NCBI GenBank assembly: GCA_002633085.1
Contig: NSIV01000001.1
Span: 186,001 to 250,000, forward strand
DNA from: Curvibacter sp. PD_MW3
Lineage (GTDB): Bacteria > Pseudomonadota > Gammaproteobacteria > Burkholderiales > Burkholderiaceae_C
Length of the DNA: 64,000 bases
Reading direction: 5' to 3'
Positions 37,207 through 45,064 of the stretch are shown here, in pieces. A program made the translations under genes and the position numbers. Positions within the stretch are counted from its first letter, which is position 1; every line of letters starts with the position of its first letter. The notes beneath the pieces were generated by a model. That model ran no database searches and had not been told where the DNA came from. It saw nothing but the letters and a program-made list of their open reading frames with translations.

Positions 37207-38168
37207 GACTTGGCCCCTTCGTTTTTCTTGAGTTGGAGCAGCAGCAACTTGGAGAGGGACAGCACCACAAAGGTAATGAAAAACAGCACCAGCCCGAGGT
37301 AGATCAGAGAAGCCTGGTGTATGCCGCTGGCCGCTTCCGCGAACTCATTGGCCAAGGCCGACGTGATGCTGTTGGCGGCCTGGAACAGGCTCAAGGAGTC
37401 GAGCTGGTTCATGTTGCCGATGACGAAGGTCACAGCCATGGTTTCACCCAGGGCACGCCCCAGACCCAACATGATGCCGCCAACCACCCCGGCCTTGGTA
37501 TAAGGCAGAACCACGGTGGAGACCACCTCCCAGGTTGTCGCCCCCAGGCCGTAAGCGGACTCCTTCAAGAGGGGGGGCGTGACCTCGAACACATCGCGCA
37601 TGACAGAGGCGATGAACGGGATGATCATGATGGCCAGAATGATGCCGGCCGACAGGATGCCGATGCCCACCGGTGGCCCGGACACCAGGGCTCCAAGGTA
37701 AGGAATGCCGCTGAACAGCGACTGCAGCGGCGTTTGCACATATTTGGCCAAGATGGGACCAAACACCAGCAGCCCCCACATGCCGTAAACGATGGACGGA
37801 ACAGCCGCCAGCAGCTCGATGGCGGTTCCCAGCGGGCGCTTGAGCCAAGCCGGGGACATTTCCGTCAGAAACAGTGCGATGCCGAAGCTCACCGGCACGG
37901 CAATCAACAAGGCGATGATGGACGTGGCCAGCGTGCCATAAATCATCACCAGACCACCAAAATTTTCCTGCACCGGATCCCAGACCGGATTGGCCAAGAA
38001 ACCCAGGCCGTAGCGCTCGATGGCAGGCCAGGCGCCGACTAACAGCGACGCCAGAATGCTGATCAGCAGCGCCAGAGTCAACCAAGCCGCCCCCTTGGCA
38101 AGCCAGCCAAACAAGGCATCGGCCCAGGGTCCCGTACGAACGGAGGTGACAGACGAAGAAGAACTCAT
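37203..38168 (-). CDS. pstC: phosphate ABC transporter permease PstC
   Basis: Inner-membrane permease of 321 aa. The hallmark blocks are [59 protein letters not shown] and the EAA loop [52 protein letters not shown]. It is encoded 24 bp after pstS and overlaps pstA. Confidence 0.97.
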   Translation of the reverse strand: MSSSSSVTSVRTGPWADALFGWLAKGAAWLTLALLISILASLLVGAWPAIERYGLGFLANPVWDPVQENFGGLVMIYGTLATSIIALLIAVPVSFGIALFLTEMSPAWLKRPLGTAIELLAAVPSIVYGMWGLLVFGPILAKYVQTPLQSLFSGIPYLGALVSGPPVGIGILSAGIILAIMIIPFIASVMRDVFEVTPPLLKESAYGLGATTWEVVSTVVLPYTKAGVVGGIMLGLGRALGETMAVTFVIGNMNQLDSLSLFQAANSITSALANEFAEAASGIHQASLIYLGLVLFFITFVVLSLSKLLLLQLKKNEGAKS

Positions 38169-38192
38169 GACGCTGTGATGGTTAAAAGAAAA

Positions 38193-39239
38193 TTACTTGA
38201 AGGAGACCGAATGACCGGAGGCGTCCTTGACCTCGCTCCAAGACTTCTCGATGGCAGTCTTCACGCCGGCAGGCATGGGCACATAGTCCATTTCGTCAGC
38301 GGTCTTGTCGCCGTTCTTGTAAGCCCAGGAGAAGAACTTGAGTGTGGCCGCTGCTTGAGCCGGCTTGTCCTGCACCTTGTGCATCAGGATGAAAGTGGCA
38401 CCGGTCATGGGCCAGGAATCCTTGCCCGGTTGCTCGGTCAGGATCTGGTAGAAGCTCTTGGCCCAGTCAGCACCTGCAGCAGCAGCCTTGAAGGCCGTGT
38501 CGTCGGGCGACACGAAGTTGCCGGCCTTGTTCTGCATCTGCGCGTAGGTCATCTTGTTCTGCTTGACGTAGGCATATTCCACGTAGCCGATGGAGTTGGG
38601 CAGGCGACCGACAAAAGCGGCCACACCTTCATTACCCTTGCCACCTGCACCAGTGGGCCAGTTGACCGCCGTGCCTTCGCCGACCTTGGTCTTCCACTCG
38701 GTGTTGACCTTGCTCAGGTAGTTGGTGAAGATGAAAGTGGTACCGGAACCATCCGCGCGGCGCACCGGGGCGATGGCGGCATCAGGCAGGTTCAGGCTGG
38801 GGTTGATCGCCTTGATGGCGGGGTCGTTCCACTTGGCAATCTTGCCCAGGTAGATGTCGCCCAGCACTTGGCCGTTGAGCTTGAGTTGACCGGGCGTCAC
38901 GCCCTGGATGTTCACGACCGGCACCACACCACCAATGACGGTGGGGAACTGCAACTGGCCCTTCTTGGCCAGCTCATCGTCCTTGAGCGGCATGTCGGAA
39001 GCACCGAAATCAACGGTCTTGGCATCGATCTGGCGAATGCCGGCGCCGGAGCCGACAGACTGGTAATTGATCTTGACGCCCGTGGCCTTGTTGTAGTCGG
39101 CCGCCCACTTGGAATACAGCGGGGCCGGGAAGCTGGCGCCGGCACCCGTCACGTCCTGAGCGGCGGCCATGCCGGCAGCGGTCAGCAGGGTCACGGCCGT
39201 CAGGCCCAGCATCGTGCGATTGAAAGTCGTTGTCATCAA
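38193..39239 (-). CDS. pstS: phosphate-binding periplasmic protein
   Basis: High-affinity phosphate receptor of 348 aa. A signal peptide (MLGLTAVTLLTAAGMAAAQ) is followed by VTGAGASFPAPLYSKWAADYNKATGVKINYQSVGSGAGIRQI, with the phosphate-contacting GAGASF and SGSG-type loops, DFGASDMPL and RRADGSGTTFIFTNYLSKV. It is the first gene of the pstSCAB-phoU-phoB-phoR operon. The start is 55 bp downstream of a Pho box on the same strand (39294-39311). Confidence 0.97.
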   Translation of the reverse strand: MMTTTFNRTMLGLTAVTLLTAAGMAAAQDVTGAGASFPAPLYSKWAADYNKATGVKINYQSVGSGAGIRQIDAKTVDFGASDMPLKDDELAKKGQLQFPTVIGGVVPVVNIQGVTPGQLKLNGQVLGDIYLGKIAKWNDPAIKAINPSLNLPDAAIAPVRRADGSGTTFIFTNYLSKVNTEWKTKVGEGTAVNWPTGAGGKGNEGVAAFVGRLPNSIGYVEYAYVKQNKMTYAQMQNKAGNFVSPDDTAFKAAAAGADWAKSFYQILTEQPGKDSWPMTGATFILMHKVQDKPAQAAATLKFFSWAYKNGDKTADEMDYVPMPAGVKTAIEKSWSEVKDASGHSVSFK

Positions 39240-39293
39240 AAGCTCCTTGAGGAATGTTGGTTGGATAACCAGCTACTAATTTAAGAAGTTTTT

Positions 39294-39311
39294 ATGTCAG
39301 TGATGTGACAC
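39294..39311 (-). promoter_or_regulatory. Pho box upstream of pstS
   Basis: On the minus strand GTGTCACATCACTGACAT: two 7-bp units (GTGTCAC, CTGACAT) at 11-bp period, close to the PhoB consensus CTGTCATAAAWCTGTCAC. It ends 55 bp before the pstS start. A second, oppositely oriented array lies 25 bp further upstream for the divergent gene. Confidence 0.75.
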
Positions 39312-39335
39312 AAGATGAAAACAACATCACAAAAT

Positions 39336-39384
39336 CTGTCGTGATTTTGTCACGAAATTGACAAACTTGATTCATCAATTCGTC
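39336..39384 (+). promoter_or_regulatory. Pho-box array upstream of the divergent binding-protein gene
   Basis: Plus-strand units CTGTCGT (39336), TTGTCAC (39347), TTGACAA (39358) and TCGTCAC (39380) fall on an exact 11-bp grid, with a degenerate unit at 39369. The first two form CTGTCGTGATTTTGTCAC, a good Pho box. The array ends 67 bp before the start at 39452, similar to the spacing at the other Pho promoters here. Confidence 0.7.
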
Positions 39385-39451
39385 ACATGACATCCCTACT
39401 ATCCTCGCTTCGCCTTTGCCTCGCGGCGAGGCTTCCCAGGGAGCTCGAGTC

Positions 39452-40591
39452 ATGTCCAAGTCACTTCTGAACCGGCGCCACCTGCTAACAGGCGCCGTCG
39501 GACTCCCTTTTTTGACGGCGCAGCCAACCTGGGCACAAGCGCTCAAGCAGACGCTCACGGCACGCAACTTGAGCATTGTCCAGATCGTAGACACCTCGAC
39601 AACGCAGCAAGACGTCTCGCGCGACTTCCTGATCGGCTCGCGTGCCGCCTGGCAGGACATCAATGCCCGCGGCGGCATACGCGGCAGACTTATCCAGCAC
39701 TTGGTCCTCGAAGTAGATGGCAGCATGTCCAGTCTGCGCACCGCACTGGAGACCTTCAGAACGCAGCCCCAGTGCCTTGCTCTTTGCGGCACGGCAGGCG
39801 ACAGAACCGCCGCACAACTGGTGCAGTTACTGCGTCAGGAGCAACTCGACATCGCCCATGCCGCCCCCTGGCTGCACAACGCAGATGGGCAGGGAGAGCG
39901 CACCTTCTGCATCTTCGCCTCCCGTCAAGAGCAGATTGCCCATGCCTTGAAATCGCTGTCGACCAACGGCGTGGCAGAACTCGGTGCGGTCTACGCCTCG
40001 GCGCAAGAAAACGCCTTGTACCGCGCCGATGTCGAGCGTGCAGCGGCAGACCTGAAGCTCCGGCTCACGAGCTATACGCTCAGTGGCTCTTTGCGACAAG
40101 CCGGCGCGAGCCTGAACAGCGACACCCCGGCCATTTTGCTGTTCCTCGGCGGCACCCCCGAACTGGCCCAGTTCACCCAAGGCATGGAAAAGCAAACTCG
40201 CCAGCGCTACGTCATCGCGCTGGCCGATGTCAATCTGCAGACCATGGCGCAGCTCGGCGCGGCCCGCAACACGCCGGTGGTGGCAACCCAGGTGGTGCCC
40301 ATGGTCAATGCCGGTCTGCCCGTGGTCCGTGCTTACCGTGAAACGCTCGCGCGGTTGTTCGACGAGGCACCGACCGCCTTGAGTCTGGCCGGCTTCATCG
40401 CCGCACGCTACACGCAGGAAGTCTTGCAAACCATTGAACCAGCGCCAACCCGGCAGAACGTGCTGCAGGCCTTCCAGCGCCGCGCACCACTGGACCTGGG
40501 CGGTTTTCGCATCAGTTTCAACGGCCTGCGACGTGGCAGCCCATATGTGACGCAGAGCATGCTGAGCCTGGACGGCCGCATCGTTGGCTGA
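39452..40591 (+). CDS. orphan type-1 periplasmic binding protein (Leu/Ile/Val-receptor-like), probable Pho regulon member
   Basis: Exported protein of 379 aa with a twin-arginine-like signal (NRRHLLTGAVGLPFLTAQPTWAQA) and a LivK-type fold: IVQIVDTSTTQQDVSRDFLIGSRAAWQDINARGGIRGRLIQHLVLEVDG, where the INARGGIRGR strand-loop is diagnostic of peripla_BP_6. No branched-chain amino-acid permease or ATPase is near. It is divergent from pstS with its own Pho-box array, so induction by phosphate starvation is likely. It could be a receptor for an organophosphorus compound or a sensor partner; the ligand is not readable. The ATG at 39452 lies just before the signal; an upstream frame to 39416 has no support. 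Confidence 0.82.
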   Translation: MSKSLLNRRHLLTGAVGLPFLTAQPTWAQALKQTLTARNLSIVQIVDTSTTQQDVSRDFLIGSRAAWQDINARGGIRGRLIQHLVLEVDGSMSSLRTALETFRTQPQCLALCGTAGDRTAAQLVQLLRQEQLDIAHAAPWLHNADGQGERTFCIFASRQEQIAHALKSLSTNGVAELGAVYASAQENALYRADVERAAADLKLRLTSYTLSGSLRQAGASLNSDTPAILLFLGGTPELAQFTQGMEKQTRQRYVIALADVNLQTMAQLGAARNTPVVATQVVPMVNAGLPVVRAYRETLARLFDEAPTALSLAGFIAARYTQEVLQTIEPAPTRQNVLQAFQRRAPLDLGGFRISFNGLRRGSPYVTQSMLSLDGRIVG

Positions 40592-40647
40592 AGCGCGTCC
40601 GGGTTGGACACCAATGCTATGCTGCCCAACCAGAATGAATTGACACC

Positions 40648-42144
40648 ATGCAAAACGGAACCCGCCTCGCTGCCGTCGACCTCGGCTCCAACAGCTTTCG
40701 ACTTGAAATCGGCTACCTCGACCATGGCCAGATCCAGCGGACCGAGTACCTCAAGGAAACCGTGCGTCAAGGCAACGGCCTGGATGAAAACCGCAACCTG
40801 TCGCAGCAAGCCATGCAGCGTGGCTGGGACTGCCTGGCCCGCTTCGGCGAGCGTCTGGCAGGGTTCCGAAAGCACCAGGTACGCGCCGTGGCGACCCAGA
40901 CCTTGCGCGAAGCACGCAACCGGGAGGAATTCCTGGCACGAGCCAATGAGATTCTGGGCTTTCCCATTGATGTGATCTCTGGTCACGAAGAGGCCCGACT
41001 GATCTACCAGGGGGTCGCCCACCTGCTGCCCCAATCAAACGAGCATCGACTGGTTGTGGACATCGGGGGCCGCTCGACCGAGTTGATCCTGGGACGCGCC
41101 TACGAAGCCCGCTCCATGGAATCATTTCGCGTCGGCAGCGTCGCCTGGTCAATGCGCTATTTTCCCGATGGCCTCTTCACCGCGCAGGCCTTCGAGACTG
41201 CTGAAGTGGCGGCCAAAGCCGTCCTGGACGAAGCACTCAACACATTCCGCCCTGACGCCTGGGAAGTGGCCTATGGTTCTTCCGGCACGGTCGGTGCGGT
41301 CAGCGACATCCTGATGGAAGCTGGCTGGCCGGAAGGCCGAGTGACCCGCGACGGCCTCGACTGGTTGCTGGAGCGCCTGCTCAAGGCGCAAAGCGCCGAC
41401 AAAGTCCGCCTTGAAGGCATGAAAGAAGACCGTCGCGCGGTGATTGGCGGTGGAGTCAGCGTGCTGCGCGCCGTGTTCGATCTGCTGTCCATCAAGGAAA
41501 TGCAAGTGGCCCAGGGTGCACTGCGGCATGGCGCCTTGTACGACCTGCTCGATCGGGAACAGGAACAGACCGACCAACGCCATGCCAGCGTCAATCGCCT
41601 GACCAGCAAATTCAATATCGATCAGCCCCAGGCACAACGTGTCAGCAAGGCGGCGCGCCACCTGTTCCGGCTGATGGCCAGTGAATTTCCCGCCAGCGTG
41701 CTGGACCGGCATCAGCGCAAGCTCAGCTGGGCAGCACAGCTGCACGAGATCGGCAGTGTGATTTCGCACAGCGACTACCACAAGCACGGCGCCTACATTC
41801 TGGACAATACCGATGCTGCCGGCTTCACCATGCCTGAATTGCACCGGCTCAGTTTGCTGGTGCTGGGACACCGCGGCAAGCTCCGCAAGCTGGACATGGA
41901 CTTCGAGGATGATGTCTTCGTCAGGCAATTGTTGGCCTTGCGTCTGTCCGTCCTGTTGTGCCATGCCCGCCGCGACCCTGATTTGCAAGGCCTGATGCTT
42001 CAGTTCAACCGACCTCATCGTCTGGCGCTGAACTGCCGGCCGGGCTGGAGCGAAGCCTACCCGCAATCAGCCCACCTGCTGCACGAAGAGCTACTGGCCT
42101 GGCAGAAAACCCCCTGGACGCTGACCTTCAGCGAGCGTAACTAG
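40648..42144 (+). CDS. ppx: exopolyphosphatase (Ppx/GppA family)
   Basis: Hydrolyses terminal phosphate from polyphosphate (or pppGpp), 498 aa. The ASKHA-fold phosphate-1 motif is AAVDLGSNSFRLEIG (residues 7-21), then VRAVATQTLREARNREEFL, the catalytic-Glu region ISGHEEARLIYQGV, the second phosphate motif VVDIGGRSTELILGR and GVGGGVSVLRAV-type IGGGVSVLRAVFD. A C-terminal HD-like domain (LHEIGSVISHSDYHKHGAYIL) is present as in long Ppx forms. Gene position among phoB targets and near ppk favours polyphosphate over pppGpp. Its 3' end overlaps the convergent EAL/GGDEF gene by 17 bp. Confidence 0.93.
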   Translation: MQNGTRLAAVDLGSNSFRLEIGYLDHGQIQRTEYLKETVRQGNGLDENRNLSQQAMQRGWDCLARFGERLAGFRKHQVRAVATQTLREARNREEFLARANEILGFPIDVISGHEEARLIYQGVAHLLPQSNEHRLVVDIGGRSTELILGRAYEARSMESFRVGSVAWSMRYFPDGLFTAQAFETAEVAAKAVLDEALNTFRPDAWEVAYGSSGTVGAVSDILMEAGWPEGRVTRDGLDWLLERLLKAQSADKVRLEGMKEDRRAVIGGGVSVLRAVFDLLSIKEMQVAQGALRHGALYDLLDREQEQTDQRHASVNRLTSKFNIDQPQAQRVSKAARHLFRLMASEFPASVLDRHQRKLSWAAQLHEIGSVISHSDYHKHGAYILDNTDAAGFTMPELHRLSLLVLGHRGKLRKLDMDFEDDVFVRQLLALRLSVLLCHARRDPDLQGLMLQFNRPHRLALNCRPGWSEAYPQSAHLLHEELLAWQKTPWTLTFSERN

Positions 42145-44020
42145 GCGCGTTTTCCAACGTCTGCTCGCCGCGGACAAACAGGCCTCCGCCACTCATCTTG
42201 GCTTCATGCTTGGCCAACGCGGCAAGGGTGGCGACTTCTTCCTCGTCCCGCAAAGCATGCGCGCCCACCCGAACAGCGCCGATGGAAAGCGTCGTACACG
42301 GGAAGAATCGCATCACGCCATGCCGGTCTTCGGCATGGATGCCCCCGCACAAACGGGCGGCCTCATCGAACAGGTCACGGGCCTTGAAGGCAAACTCGCT
42401 GACGATCAGCTCGCAGCGCCGCCGCCATTCCTCGCTCTGAAACAGAATCAGGAAGTCGTCGCCACCGACATGGCCCACAAAATCACGCTGCGGATCGCAA
42501 TGGGTCACGGCCAGCTGCGCCAGCAAGCGGATCATCTCATCACCACGCCAATAGCCGTAATGGTCGTTGAAAGGCTTGAAGTTGTTCATGTCGAGGTAAC
42601 ACGCCACAAACTCGGCCCCGCCTTCCAACAAGCGCTTGATGTGCATGCTGATCGGAATATTGCCCGGCAAGAAGGTGAGTGGGTTGGCGTGACGCGCCGC
42701 CTCCAACCGCAGCTCGGTCACAGAACGCACCAGTTGGTCACCCGTCCCCAAGCCGATGTAACGCCCGTTCTCGGTCACGATGAAACCATCCGTCAGGTAG
42801 CGCTGATCTTGCGACGTCAAAATGCCGATCAGCTCGTCAATGTCGTGGTTGCGCTCGATCAGACGCGGCGAGTGGTTCGCGTACTGCATGCAGGATTTCT
42901 TGCCAAAGATCTCCCTGAAATACAGGGTGGCATAGTGATCCATGAAATGCTGACGGTTGATGATGGCCACTGGCTGGTTGTTGTCCACCACAGCAATGGC
43001 ATGCAGTTCCGGGCGTGCCATCAGAATGGCCGCCACTTCATCATTGCTGGTCTTCTGGCTGACGCAAGGTGCATGAATCAGCGACAGGTGCCGCAGGTGC
43101 CCCAGGCGGGAAATATGCCGCTGCTCGGGCATCACGGCCACCCGTGAGTCCTGCAACACATCAATCGCGTCACTGCGAATGCTGGGCAGCACCACATTGG
43201 AGGGTCGCCCCAGAAAATAGCCTTGGCCGTAGGCAATTCCCAAGTCGCGCAGCACCCGCAAGTCGTCCTCATTCTCAATGCCTTCGGCCACCAGGGCCGT
43301 GCCGAAAATCTCGGCGATCTGCATCAAGGCCTGGAGCGTCTTGAGGTTGTCGGCATGGCCGCTGATGCTGCGGCTGAAATACTTGTCGATCTTCACGATG
43401 TCCGGCTTGATCTGCGACCACAAGCGCAAGCTGGAACGGCCATCACCAAAATCATCCAACGCCAGGGACAGGCCGGTGCTGTGCAATTCCTTCACCAATT
43501 CCGCGAGCGCCGGCATGTCGGTGACGCGTTCGTGCTCGGTGATCTCCAGCACCACCATGCGCGGAGACACGCCCAGATCGCGCACACACTTGCTGAAGCA
43601 GGTGCATCCCCCTTGCTCCACCAAACTGACCAAGGCGTTGGCACTGATGTTCAGGAACAGGCGTCCAGGCTGCTTGAGCTGCCCCCATTGCTTGAGCGCC
43701 GTGAACAGACAGAAAAATTCAAGCTCATGCAACAGATCCTCGTCCTGCGCCGCCTGCAGCAAGGCGTCGGCGCTGTGCAGCGCGGATTCACGCGGCCCTC
43801 GGATCAGCGCTTCATGGCCGTAGATGGCGCCATCCTTCAGGTCTGCAATCGGCTGGAAGACCGAGTGCAAGGCATCGTTGCGCATCAGTTGCGCCAACGG
43901 GCCATCTCCTCTGACGACATCTGGCAGGACCTTCCCCATCAGCAGGCAAATTGGATCGCTCATCTCGTGCTGCTCCATGGCTATAGCAACTTCTGGCCAG
44001 TCTTCCAACAGTTCTTCCAC
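42128..44020 (-). CDS. cyclic-di-GMP enzyme with EAL, two CBS and GGDEF domains
   Basis: Cytoplasmic 630-aa signalling protein with an unusual order: EAL (about residues 40-290), a CBS pair (about 300-430), then GGDEF (about 460-620). The EAL domain keeps catalytic motifs GHEALIRGP, LFLNISAN, VVLEITEHE, LALDDFGDG, VKIDKYF, VAEGIEN and GQGYFLGRP, so phosphodiesterase activity is likely. The GGDEF motif is GGDDF (Glu to Asp) and the RxxD inhibitory site is missing (PQRD). The CBS domains may sense an adenine nucleotide. Start GTG at 44020 has GGAGAAG upstream. A Pho-box array precedes it. Confidence 0.9.
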   Translation of the reverse strand: MEELLEDWPEVAIAMEQHEMSDPICLLMGKVLPDVVRGDGPLAQLMRNDALHSVFQPIADLKDGAIYGHEALIRGPRESALHSADALLQAAQDEDLLHELEFFCLFTALKQWGQLKQPGRLFLNISANALVSLVEQGGCTCFSKCVRDLGVSPRMVVLEITEHERVTDMPALAELVKELHSTGLSLALDDFGDGRSSLRLWSQIKPDIVKIDKYFSRSISGHADNLKTLQALMQIAEIFGTALVAEGIENEDDLRVLRDLGIAYGQGYFLGRPSNVVLPSIRSDAIDVLQDSRVAVMPEQRHISRLGHLRHLSLIHAPCVSQKTSNDEVAAILMARPELHAIAVVDNNQPVAIINRQHFMDHYATLYFREIFGKKSCMQYANHSPRLIERNHDIDELIGILTSQDQRYLTDGFIVTENGRYIGLGTGDQLVRSVTELRLEAARHANPLTFLPGNIPISMHIKRLLEGGAEFVACYLDMNNFKPFNDHYGYWRGDEMIRLLAQLAVTHCDPQRDFVGHVGGDDFLILFQSEEWRRRCELIVSEFAFKARDLFDEAARLCGGIHAEDRHGVMRFFPCTTLSIGAVRVGAHALRDEEEVATLAALAKHEAKMSGGGLFVRGEQTLENAPSYAR

Positions 44021-44079
44021 AACTTCTCCGCCGGCAACAACCAGCCCTCCTTAGCGACGCCCTACTTTGCTTGCAGAAG

Positions 44080-44108
44080 ATGAATGTTTCATGACAGCTT
44101 CATGACGG
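44080..44108 (-). promoter_or_regulatory. Pho-box array upstream of the EAL/GGDEF gene
   Basis: Minus-strand units CCGTCAT (44108-44102), CTGTCAT (44097-44091) and CATTCAT (44086-44080) lie at exactly 11-bp period; the first two give CCGTCATGAAGCTGTCAT, 15 of 18 matches to the PhoB consensus. The array ends 59 bp before the GTG start, like the pstS and ppk sites. It lies in the divergent region shared with the lysine-rich protein gene at 44192. Confidence 0.65.
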
Positions 44109-44191
44109 TCGCATCAAAGCAACCGTTCTGCGCTTGCGTCCGAAAATTTAACGATATAAACTGTTTTTTCATTTTCAGAGAGGCATCACAC

Positions 44192-44575
44192 ATGGCAACC
44201 GCCACCAAAAAATCCACAGCAAGCAAGACTGTCAAAGCACCCGTCAAATCCGGCACATCGACGGCCAAAAAGACCACGCCAACTCGCAAGCCCGCGCCGG
44301 CAGCCCCGGTGAAATCGGCCCCTGTGACGCCAGAGGCCAAGATCACCAAACCGAAAAAACAGAAACTGGTGCGCGACAGCTTCACCATCCCGAAGCTTGA
44401 ATATGTCGTGCTCGACGAGTTGAAACTGCGCGCAACCCAATTGGCGCATCCCGTCAAGAAGAGTGAACTGCTGCGCGCCGGCATCAAGGCACTGACCAGC
44501 ATGTCGGATGCGGCCCTGCTCGCCGCCCTCAAGGCTGTACCTACCATCAAGACCGGCCGCCCCAAGAAGACCTGA
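44192..44575 (+). CDS. lysine/proline/alanine-rich protein with ribbon-helix-helix-like C-terminus
   Basis: Small basic protein of 127 aa, no assigned function. Residues 1-60 are low-complexity (Lys, Ala, Pro, Thr, Ser) like histone H1/AlgP-type tails. Residues 66-107 (RDSFTIPKLEYVVLDEL...KKSELLRAGIKAL) look like a ribbon-helix-helix unit: a short strand, helix A, then helix B starting KKSELLR. The end is basic (KTGRPKKT). It is flanked by polyphosphate genes and divergent from the EAL/GGDEF gene with its Pho-box array. DNA binding, polyphosphate binding or both are inferred; start MATATKKS is preferred to the longer frame at 44084. Confidence 0.7.
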   Translation: MATATKKSTASKTVKAPVKSGTSTAKKTTPTRKPAPAAPVKSAPVTPEAKITKPKKQKLVRDSFTIPKLEYVVLDELKLRATQLAHPVKKSELLRAGIKALTSMSDAALLAALKAVPTIKTGRPKKT

Positions 44576-44596
44576 ACCAGACCCCCAGCAGGTGCT

Positions 44597-45064
44597 TTAC
44601 AGCACCTCGGGGGACTGGACCGTCAGCAGCACGGTCTGGGCGCCACCGTCGCGTTGCCGGTGGCGCAACCACCAGACGGCACCTTTGCGCACTGCGCATT
44701 CGCTGGCCTGCATGCCAAGCAGTTGTGCAATCGCCTGCCCCAGCATCGGCTGGTGGCCCACGATCAAGGTTGTTCCCTTGCCCTGTGGCCACTGCACCAG
44801 TTCCAACAACTGCGCCACCGTGCCCTCAGGCGCAATTTCTTCGCGCAACTTGTATTTGCGTCCCAAGGCCAGCGCGGTCTGCTCCGTCCTGCGTGCCGGA
44901 CTGACCAGCACGCGGGTGCCCTCAGGTAACTGGCGGTCAAGCCAAGTCGCCATGCGCGCGGCCTGCTTCTCGCCGCGGGGCGTGAGCGAGCGTTCCAGGT
45001 CGTTGCAGCCCGGCACCCAGTCCTGGGCTTCCGCATGGCGCCACAAGACCAGATCCATGCTCAA
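44597..45064 (-). CDS. sixA: phosphohistidine phosphatase SixA
   Basis: Histidine-phosphatase superfamily protein of 155 aa. The catalytic RHG-type motif is LVLWRHAEAQD (RHA), followed by LTPRGEKQAARMATWL, SPARRTEQTALAL and the second His in LIVGHQPMLGQAI. SixA removes phosphate from histidine phosphotransfer domains; in betaproteobacteria it commonly follows ppk. It overlaps the ppk stop by an ATGA. Either Met 1 or Met 3 (MDLVLWRH) may be used. Confidence 0.9.
   Translation of the reverse strand: MSMDLVLWRHAEAQDWVPGCNDLERSLTPRGEKQAARMATWLDRQLPEGTRVLVSPARRTEQTALALGRKYKLREEIAPEGTVAQLLELVQWPQGKGTTLIVGHQPMLGQAIAQLLGMQASECAVRKGAVWWLRHRQRDGGAQTVLLTVQSPEVL

Noticed and set aside
39241..39293. AT-rich stretch before pstS as a second 17-bp repeat copy (GCTACTAATTT...)
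   Set aside because: It begins GCTACT but lacks the closing TAGC at the right distance.
44084..44191. N-terminal extension of the lysine-rich protein from an ATG at 44084
   Set aside because: It would begin inside the Pho-box array and adds Cys/Phe-rich residues unlike the rest; the ATG at 44192 starts the natural basic tail.
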